Shown: positions 1 through 4,719 of the stretch, piece after piece
How positions within the stretch are numbered: the stretch's first letter is position 1
How the letters are laid out: every line of letters begins with the position of its first letter
NCBI GenBank assembly: GCA_009924765.1
Contig: RFQW01000139.1
Span: 1-5,519, forward strand
Length of the DNA stretch: 5,519 nucleotides
DNA from: Planctomycetota bacterium
GTDB lineage: Bacteria; Planctomycetota; Phycisphaerae; Phycisphaerales; SM1A02
Direction: 5' to 3'
The notes under the pieces: model-generated
Told to the model about the DNA's origin: nothing
Databases searched by the model: none
What the model saw: the letters and a program-made list of their open reading frames with translations, nothing else
Program-made: the position numbers and the translations under genes

Positions 1-15
1 CCGCGGCCAATCGCG

Positions 16-21
16 AAAGGA
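16..21 (+). promoter_or_regulatory. Ribosome binding site of the HtrA gene
   Basis: AAAGGA lies 6 nt before the ATG at 28. It is a good Shine-Dalgarno match at normal spacing and supports that start. Only 27 bp of upstream sequence is in the window, so the promoter cannot be judged. Confidence 0.6.
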
Positions 22-27
22 TCCTCC

Positions 28-1173
28 ATGCGCACCATCCACACCGCCCTGCCACTGCTTCTGCTGCTTGCCTCAGCCGCTCATGCCGCCGATACAACCC
101 AGCCGGCCGCCACAACACAGGCCAGCAGCCAGGAAGCCATCCCCGAAGCCGACCTGCGCTTTGCGCGCAACCTGTCGCATGCGTTCCGGCAGGTGGCACG
201 CATGGTGCAGCCGAGCGTGGTGAGCATTCACACGGTGGAAGCGGCGCCCGCGACGACGCGCGGCGCATTCGTGATGCCGCGCGGACAGATGGGCCGAGGC
301 GCAAGAGAGAACGCCATGCCTCAGCGCAAGGGTCTTGGCACCGGCTTCATCCTTCGCGATGACGGAACCATCGTGACCAACAACCATGTGGTGCGTGGCG
401 CGCAGTCGATCCGTGTGCGTCTGAGCGATGGCCGCGAGTTCGATGCCAGCATCCTGGGCGCCGACCCCGAGACCGATGTGGCCGTGCTGCACATCGATGC
501 CAAGGGTCTGCCGGCAGCCAAGCTGATGGAGAGCAAGGACATCGAGGTGGGTGATTGGGTGCTTGCGCTCGGCAGCCCCTTCGGACTCGAGCAGACCGTG
601 ACCGCCGGCATCATCAGCGCCAAGGGCCGCGACCATGTGGGACTGGCCACCTTCGAGAACTATCTGCAGACCGATGCGGCCATCAATCCGGGCAACAGCG
701 GCGGCCCGCTGTGCTCGCTCGATGGCGCGGTCGTTGGCATGAACACCGCCATCGGCAGCGGAGGCGGTGGCGGCAACGATGGCGTGGGCTTCGCCATTCC
801 CATGGAGATGGTGAAGCGCGCGGCCGATGCGCTGGTGCAGGATGGCCGTGTGCGCTACGGCTACATCGGCGTGCTGCTGCAGGATGTGCCCGGCATCGAT
901 GGCGCGGTGATCGGTGATGTGGTGGCGGGTGGCCCTGCCGACAAGGCAGGCCTGCAACCAGGCGACGTGATCGTGCAGGTGGATGGCGCGGCCACCACCA
1001 GTCGCGCGGCACTCACGCGCACCGTTGGCACGCGCGACCCCGGCACCATGGTGAAGGTGCATGCACTTCGCAATGGCGAGGATGTGCACGCCGAAGTGAA
1101 GCTGGCCGTGCGGCCCACCGCTGGCGTGGCCGTGCGTGATGAGCGCGGCGGCGTGCTGCCGCCGAATCGGTGA
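28..1173 (+). CDS. HtrA/DegP-like exported serine protease with one PDZ domain
   Basis: Predicted periplasmic or envelope protein-quality-control protease of the trypsin-like S1C (HtrA/DegP/DegQ) family, 381 aa. Residues 1-20 look like a Sec signal peptide: an Arg/His n-region, a Leu-rich core, and AHA before the cut. A Thr/Gln/Ala-rich linker follows (about 21-40). The protease domain (about 50-270) shows the catalytic triad: H120 in TNNHVV, D150 in ETDVAV, and S224 in NPGNSGGPL. A Gly run (244-249) sits in a loop just before VGFAIPM. One PDZ domain (about 277-362) contains GGPADKAGLQPGDVIVQVDG. DegP itself has two PDZ domains, so the plan is closer to DegS or short HtrA proteins, but there is a cleavable-looking signal and no obvious anchor. 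A short charged tail ends the protein. The start is supported by AAAGGA 6 nt upstream. It converges with the membrane-protein gene across a 25-bp gap. The family assignment is firm; the exact paralogue name is not. Confidence 0.95.
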   Translation: MRTIHTALPLLLLLASAAHAADTTQPAATTQASSQEAIPEADLRFARNLSHAFRQVARMVQPSVVSIHTVEAAPATTRGAFVMPRGQMGRGARENAMPQRKGLGTGFILRDDGTIVTNNHVVRGAQSIRVRLSDGREFDASILGADPETDVAVLHIDAKGLPAAKLMESKDIEVGDWVLALGSPFGLEQTVTAGIISAKGRDHVGLATFENYLQTDAAINPGNSGGPLCSLDGAVVGMNTAIGSGGGGGNDGVGFAIPMEMVKRAADALVQDGRVRYGYIGVLLQDVPGIDGAVIGDVVAGGPADKAGLQPGDVIVQVDGAATTSRAALTRTVGTRDPGTMVKVHALRNGEDVHAEVKLAVRPTAGVAVRDERGGVLPPNR

Positions 1174-1198
1174 GGATCCGTCCGACCTGCGCACCGTG

Positions 1199-2581
1199 TC
1201 ACGCGTGCGGAACGTGCAGCGCACTCAGCACGCCGACGGTGGGTGACTGCATGCTGCATGATGTGTGCACCCGCAGCAGCAGCCACACATACTCGGCCGC
1301 GGCACCAAGCAGCATCGCCATGGCGCCAACCTGCGCACCGGCCCACGAAGCGGTCATCACGCCGATGCAGATCACGGCGAACAGCGCGATGGTGGCCACC
1401 AAGATGCCTTCCGTGAGCGCGCCGGGTCGGTTCACGCGAATCAGGCGCGCCTGCGCGTAGGCGGTGGCGAACCCGATCAGCGGCAGCGGCAGCATCCACC
1501 ACAGCGCGCGCATGGCCAGCGACTGGCCAGTGGCATCCAGTTTCAGCGCACCGCCAAGCATCGGCGCGCCAACCCACGGCAGCGCGCAGGCGAGCACCGG
1601 CACCATCAGCAGCAGGCCCATCCACCATGCAAACCGCTTCTGTCGTTGCAACTCGCCTGGCGCGTGACTGGATCGCTCCACGATGGGCAGGTACGCCTGC
1701 GCCGCGCACACCAGCAACTTCACGAAGCCGTACACCACGGGCCACACCGCCAGGCTCTCGAGCGGAAGGGCCGATCGCGACACGCCGATGATCACCAGCA
1801 TCTCCCAGGTGGTGTCGATCAATGCGGTCACGGCAAGCGGCGCGTAGAACCACATGAGGTCGACCCACGGTTCAGGGCGTGCCTGCGCCTCCTGTGCTGG
1901 CGTGGCGCGATGCAGCCGACGCACCTGCCTGCAGCGAATCACCCCATACAGGCAGTGCGTGAAGGAGCCGCACAGCACCGCGCATGCAGCCACCACCGCG
2001 CCGGGTGCTTGCACACGACCCGTCTGCACGAGATACCCACCCACCGTCATGGCCGATGCGCACACGCCAACACGAAGCGCGGTGCCGATTCCGATCCAGC
2101 CTTCGTGCGTGTACTGCACCAGCACGCCCTGAAAGAACCATCGCACCGCGTTCATGAGCACCACGGGCAGCAGCACCTGCAGCGCCAGGCGCGCCTCGGG
2201 CACCGTGGTGTCAGGCACGCGCATCACGTTGGCCGCAAGCATGTCGAACAGCGGCGTGAACGCCACCACGCTCAACGCGCCGGCGAGCAGCATGGCCACC
2301 ATCACCGAGAAGCGCAGCATGCGCGCGAACGCGCCGCCGTGCATGCCCTTCACGGTGCCCAGGCTCGTCAGCATGTACGAAGGCGACTCCGCCACCACCG
2401 CCAGCGGATAGGCCAGGCTGCCGAACGCCAGCATCTGCATGGATGCATCGGGCAGGCGAGCGATCAGCAGCGCGGCCAGCGGCAATTCGAGCTGCATGCA
2501 CACGCCCGCGGTGCCAAGTCGCAGCCACGGTGCCAGCAATGGCGTGGGTCGTGAGGTGCCGGCGGCTTGCGGTGCGTGCAC
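1199..2581 (-). CDS. Multispanning membrane protein, MOP/MATE-like, resembling ANKH
   Basis: A 460-aa, very hydrophobic protein with about twelve predicted transmembrane segments, in two halves joined by a charged loop at about 216-243. The size and two-half layout fit the MOP (MATE/flippase) superfamily. From memory, several stretches match the vertebrate pyrophosphate/ATP-export protein ANKH in order: ASMQMLAFGSLAYPL (46-60) against its VEMLASYGLAYSL; the VLMNAVRW...GVLVQY block (141-157) against its FMDAMAW...GILLKH; FYAPLAVTALI (245-255) with VSR (267-269) and ESLAVWPVVYG (275-285) in the middle; and a Pro-rich helix plus AGAQVGA (414-420) near the end. Function is therefore inferred as export or flipping of a small anion, nucleotide or lipid-linked substrate; the substrate is unknown. 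The start is GTG with no clear Shine-Dalgarno sequence; no ATG lies between it and the in-frame stop at 2612-2614. It begins 30 nt after the toxin gene on the same strand, so co-transcription or translational reinitiation is possible. Alternative: a generic polysaccharide flippase. Confidence 0.75.
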   Translation of the reverse strand: MHAPQAAGTSRPTPLLAPWLRLGTAGVCMQLELPLAALLIARLPDASMQMLAFGSLAYPLAVVAESPSYMLTSLGTVKGMHGGAFARMLRFSVMVAMLLAGALSVVAFTPLFDMLAANVMRVPDTTVPEARLALQVLLPVVLMNAVRWFFQGVLVQYTHEGWIGIGTALRVGVCASAMTVGGYLVQTGRVQAPGAVVAACAVLCGSFTHCLYGVIRCRQVRRLHRATPAQEAQARPEPWVDLMWFYAPLAVTALIDTTWEMLVIIGVSRSALPLESLAVWPVVYGFVKLLVCAAQAYLPIVERSSHAPGELQRQKRFAWWMGLLLMVPVLACALPWVGAPMLGGALKLDATGQSLAMRALWWMLPLPLIGFATAYAQARLIRVNRPGALTEGILVATIALFAVICIGVMTASWAGAQVGAMAMLLGAAAEYVWLLLRVHTSCSMQSPTVGVLSALHVPHA

Positions 2582-2611
2582 CGATGAATCGTAACGGCGC
2601 GCGCGGTGGAA

Positions 2612-3043
2612 TCAGCGTCGCGAGGCGCGCTTGCCGGCGGGTGCGGGCAACACCTGCACACCTTCACGCGCGGCGGCGGCGCGCAGCGCGTCGTCCAGCG
2701 TGAGCAGCGGGCAGTTGTGGTGACGCGCGATGTCCAGGTACGCGGCGCGATACGCGCTCACGCCGTGCCGCACGCACAGGGCCGACAGCGACGCGGCCCG
2801 ATCCCGGGATGCATGCTGCTCGAACACCCATGGAAAGCCGGCGCACTGTTCACGCGCGCGCTCGGCGGCATCGTCGTCCAGCCGACCGCTGCGCTGCGCC
2901 TGCGCGATCACGTTCGCCAGTTCGTACGCAAGCAGGCCGGGGGCCAGCATGGCATCGTGCGCAAGCATCTGCTCAAGCACCGCGTCACCCTGCGGCTCGC
3001 GCAACAGGAACGCGGCAAAGGCGGTGGCATCGACCACGATCAC
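2612..3043 (-). CDS. vapC: VapC-like PIN-domain toxin ribonuclease
   Basis: A 143-aa PIN-domain protein, the usual VapC size. VapC toxins are metal-dependent RNases that cut tRNA or rRNA and are held inactive by the partner antitoxin. The four acidic positions expected of a PIN active site are visible: D5 in the opening strand MIVVDATAF, E41 in LLAYELANV, D104 in AYLDIA, and D117 in LLTLDDAL. The fold pattern (first strand, helix pair, then PLLTLDDALRAAA) is complete, and nothing suggests decay. The GTG start overlaps the antitoxin stop as GTGA (4-nt overlap). A strong GGGAGG Shine-Dalgarno sequence lies 7 nt upstream inside the antitoxin gene, so the toxin has its own ribosome entry as well as coupling. 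The basic C-terminus (GKRASRR) is a short tail beyond the domain. Target RNA cannot be read from the sequence. Confidence 0.92.
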   Translation of the reverse strand: MIVVDATAFAAFLLREPQGDAVLEQMLAHDAMLAPGLLAYELANVIAQAQRSGRLDDDAAERAREQCAGFPWVFEQHASRDRAASLSALCVRHGVSAYRAAYLDIARHHNCPLLTLDDALRAAAAREGVQVLPAPAGKRASRR

Positions 3044-3303
3044 TGCAGGCCCTCCCGGGCAAGGCGCATGATTTCGGAGAAGTCGTCGGCGCTGGTGGGC
3101 TGGGCTGTGGCCAGATACTCGCGGGCCGCCTGACGCCAGTCGGCCGTGGGGGTGCCGGTCAGTTCCTGGTAGCGGCGGTCACCCATGATCACCGCCACCC
3201 GCTCGCCGCGACGCATCACAACGATCTCATCGCCCTTCTGCGCCATGCGCAGCAGTTCGGCAAGTCGGGTCTTGGCTTCGAAGGAACCAACCTCGCGAAT
3301 CAT
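3040..3303 (-). CDS. Phd/YefM-family antitoxin paired with the PIN toxin
   Basis: Predicted 87-aa antitoxin. Its N-terminus MIREVGSFEAKTRLAELL is typical of Phd/YefM (prevent-host-death) antitoxins, which fold into a DNA-binding dimer. It continues with GDEIVVMRRGERVAVI, the second conserved block. The C-terminal third (from about residue 53, TADWRQAAREYL onward) is helical and charged, as expected for the part that wraps and blocks the toxin. I place the start at the ATG at 3303 because the family consensus begins exactly there. In-frame starts further up (ATG at 3354, TTG at 3399) would add a low-complexity His/Gly/Thr stretch and would put a perfect palindrome inside the gene. No Shine-Dalgarno sequence is evident before 3303, so a short-leader or leaderless message is possible. 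The toxin gene follows with a 4-nt overlap. Family members repress their own operon, and a candidate operator is adjacent. Confidence 0.9.
   Translation of the reverse strand: MIREVGSFEAKTRLAELLRMAQKGDEIVVMRRGERVAVIMGDRRYQELTGTPTADWRQAAREYLATAQPTSADDFSEIMRLAREGLQ
3051..3056 (-). promoter_or_regulatory. Ribosome binding site of the VapC-like toxin
   Basis: On the minus strand GGGAGG lies 7 nt before the toxin GTG at 3043, inside the last codons of the antitoxin. It supports the GTG as the true start and suggests the toxin can be translated independently of pure stop-start coupling. Confidence 0.65.
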
Positions 3304-3304
3304 G

Positions 3305-3324
3305 TCAACCAGTTTACTGGTTGA
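3305..3324. promoter_or_regulatory. Perfect palindrome, candidate antitoxin operator
   Basis: Two exact 8-bp inverted arms, TCAACCAG and CTGGTTGA, flank a 4-bp TTTA centre. The site ends 1 bp before the antitoxin ATG at 3303. Phd/YefM and VapB antitoxins, alone or with toxin, bind such palindromes to repress their own promoter, so operator function is a reasonable inference. In RNA the same repeat would form a hairpin covering the start region. Confidence 0.6.
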
Positions 3325-3330
3325 ACCTGT

Positions 3331-3359
3331 CGTATGTCCATTATGTCCATGCATATCAA
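3331..3359 (-). promoter_or_regulatory. Candidate promoter for the toxin-antitoxin genes
   Basis: On the minus strand TTGATA (3359-3354, five of six matches to the -35 consensus) is 17 bp from CATACG (3336-3331, a weak -10). Initiation about 7 nt further on would fall near 3324, at the edge of the palindrome, giving a leader of about 20 nt. A better -10-like hexamer, CATAAT (3345-3340), has no good -35 at normal spacing. The region is visibly AT-richer than its surroundings. The assignment is tentative. Confidence 0.3.
3333..3350. repeat. Tandem 9-bp direct repeat (TATGTCCAT x2)
   Basis: Two exact, abutting copies of TATGTCCAT lie between the candidate -35 and -10 of the antitoxin promoter. 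They could be a regulator binding site (half-sites one helical turn apart are about 10 bp; here the period is 9 bp) or a slippage product. No known protein is identified from the sequence alone. Confidence 0.5.
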
Positions 3360-3442
3360 AGGCTTTTGCATGCGGATCTGAAATCCTGCGGCGCAGCAAT
3401 CGGCACGCGCAGCAAAACCCCCTTCCTCTCTATGCTCGCCCG

Positions 3443-4579
3443 ATGCCCCCTGCCACCTGGCGCAGCGACCTGTCCGTGCCCACGCGCCACAGCGTGTGGT
3501 GGGTGGCCGACGCCCTGCACGGCGACGGGGCCTGCTGGAGCGAGGCACTGGCGGGGCTTGAGGGCAGTTGCGTGGCCTTCATCGACAGCGGCGTGTTGGC
3601 CGCCTGGCCCGGCCTGGCCGAGCGCCTGCACGCGGTGGTGAAACAGACTGCCCCGCACCTGACCCTGTGCGCCGTGGACACCATGCCCGGCGGCGAACCC
3701 TGCAAGGATGGCCTGCACCACGCCGAGCGCGTGGCGCGCGCATGCTTTGACCATGGCGTGAGCCGGCGCGGCTGCGTGATCGCCATCGGCGGCGGCGCTG
3801 TGCTGGATGCGGCGGGCTTTGGCGCCAGCATGGCCCATCGCGGCGTGCCGCTGGTGCGCGTGCCCACCACCACGCTCGCCCAGGATGACAGCGCCATGGG
3901 CGTGAAGTCGGGCGTGAACGCCTTCAACCAGAAGAACGCGCTGGGTGCCTTCGGCGCGGCCCACGCCGTGATCTGCTGTGAGCGCCTGCTCACCACACTT
4001 CCACTTGAGCATTGGCTCGGCGGATTCAGCGAGGCGGTGAAGATCGCGCTGCTGAAGGACCCCGACATGCTGGCGCAACTCGAGCGCACCGCGCCAGCCA
4101 TTCGCGCGCGCGACATGCATGCCGCACAGCCAATGATCCGGCGCAGTGCCGAGCTGCATCGCGAACACATCCTGCGTGGCGGCGATCCCTTTGAACAAGG
4201 CTCGGCGCGGCCGCTCGATCACGGCCACTGGGCCGCGCATCGACTTGAAGCGATGAGTGCATGGCAGGTGCCGCATGGGCAGGCGGTGGCGATCGGCATC
4301 GCGCTTGATGCGTGCATCGCCACTGAGATGGGCATGCTTGAGCCCGCCATCCGCGAGCGCATCCTGCATCTGCTGCATGCGCTCGGACTGCCCACCAACC
4401 ACTCGCTGTTGCAGCCGGTCGATCGCTTGCTGGCAGGACTGGAGCAGTTCCGGCAGCACCTCGGCGGAAGGCTGGCGATCCCGCTGATCACGCGGCCCGG
4501 TTCGTTTCAGGAAACCCACCAGATGCCCGCGAACGCCGTGACGGCGGCCGTGTCGGTGCTGGCGCGGCACGCGGTCTGA
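3443..4579 (+). CDS. Sugar phosphate cyclase, 3-dehydroquinate synthase superfamily (EboD-like)
   Basis: A 378-aa predicted NAD- and metal-dependent cyclase. NAD-binding and core motifs are present: IGGGAVLDAAGF (115-126), PTTTLAQDDSAMGVKSGVN (141-159), and NQKNALGAF (162-170). The metal ligands line up with those of fungal AroB: E197 in GFSEAVK, H262 in DHGHW, and H278 in PHGQ; H266 matches the second active-site His. However, the block SARPLDHGHWAAHRLE replaces the AroB pattern of R, A, L, L, N followed by GHTFGHAIE. By hand alignment with standard A. nidulans numbering from memory, K250, R264 and N268 become E241, A255 and D259. Those residues contact the DAHP end of the substrate, so I infer a different substrate. 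GSARPLDxGHW recalls EboD from ebo clusters, although no ebo neighbours are in the window. I chose the ATG at 3443 because homology begins near it and upstream in-frame sequence is noncoding and would overlap the antitoxin. No Shine-Dalgarno sequence is visible. A true AroB role is possible but less likely. Confidence 0.88.
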   Translation: MPPATWRSDLSVPTRHSVWWVADALHGDGACWSEALAGLEGSCVAFIDSGVLAAWPGLAERLHAVVKQTAPHLTLCAVDTMPGGEPCKDGLHHAERVARACFDHGVSRRGCVIAIGGGAVLDAAGFGASMAHRGVPLVRVPTTTLAQDDSAMGVKSGVNAFNQKNALGAFGAAHAVICCERLLTTLPLEHWLGGFSEAVKIALLKDPDMLAQLERTAPAIRARDMHAAQPMIRRSAELHREHILRGGDPFEQGSARPLDHGHWAAHRLEAMSAWQVPHGQAVAIGIALDACIATEMGMLEPAIRERILHLLHALGLPTNHSLLQPVDRLLAGLEQFRQHLGGRLAIPLITRPGSFQETHQMPANAVTAAVSVLARHAV

Positions 4580-4582
4580 TCC

Positions 4583-4600
4583 CAGCCCCGTTCCTGGCTG
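4583..4600 (+). other. Short hairpin just after the cyclase stop
   Basis: CAGCC and GGCTG form a 5-bp stem around an 8-nt loop, beginning 3 nt after the TGA and followed by AATTT. It is too weak to call a terminator by itself, but may contribute to ending the cyclase transcript. Confidence 0.25.
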
Positions 4601-4605
4601 AATTT

Positions 4606-4642
4606 CGCCGGCTCACACCCAAAAACTCGGCGCCTTTTGTTT
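4606..4642 (+). terminator. Possible weak intrinsic terminator after the cyclase gene
   Basis: CGCCG (4606-4610) can pair with CGGCG (4628-4632) around a 17-nt loop, and a T-rich tract CCTTTTGTTT follows. The T-tract position fits a rho-independent terminator, but the 5-bp stem and large loop make it weak. The T-rich stretch might instead belong to the promoter of the deiminase gene. Confidence 0.3.
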
Positions 4643-4710
4643 GCTCGCAGGCGCGTCCGCGGTAGGTTGTGGTCTCGGCCCTCCGCGGCCGCGAAGCACA
4701 CACCGTCACC

Positions 4711-4714
4711 GGAG
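4711..4714 (+). promoter_or_regulatory. Ribosome binding site of the deiminase gene
   Basis: GGAG lies 5 nt before the ATG at 4720 and fixes the start of a gene whose end is outside the window. Confidence 0.6.
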
Positions 4715-4719
4715 ATTTC

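Noticed and set aside
1190..1212. Hairpin near the convergent gene ends (CGCAC and GTGCG arms)
   Set aside because: The stem is short, GC-rich sequence makes such pairs common, and no T-tract follows on either strand.
73..1224. Long minus-strand open frame opposite the HtrA gene
   Set aside because: Its translation is His/Arg/Ala-rich low-complexity text without any domain, whereas the plus strand has an intact catalytic triad and PDZ domain. It is an antisense effect of high GC.
861..1868. Minus-strand open frame spanning the htrA and transporter ends
   Set aside because: It crosses two well-supported genes in wrong frames and has Arg/Ala/His-biased composition typical of a shadow frame.
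1265..2554. Long plus-strand open frame opposite the membrane-protein gene
   Set aside because: The product is a His/Gln/Arg-rich string with no recognisable fold, while the minus-strand frame gives regularly spaced hydrophobic helices.
2579..2617. Possible toxin-transporter fusion by read-through of the toxin TGA
   Set aside because: The toxin and membrane-protein frames are in register across the gap with a single TGA between them, but this has a one-in-three chance of happening. The bridging residues show no domain, and no recoding signal was recognised.
3304..3399. Longer antitoxin starting at the TTG at 3399 or ATG at 3354
   Set aside because: The added residues have no family counterpart, no Shine-Dalgarno sequence precedes either start, and the DNA there looks like a promoter/operator region.
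3185..3442. N-terminal extension of the cyclase frame to an upstream ATG at 3185
   Set aside because: The extension would overlap the antitoxin on the other strand and the palindrome region, and its sequence is Ser/Arg/Cys-rich with no family similarity. The ATG at 3443 fits the family N-terminus.
3356..4570. Long minus-strand open frame opposite the cyclase
   Set aside because: No motif is visible, and the plus-strand frame carries complete cyclase motifs.
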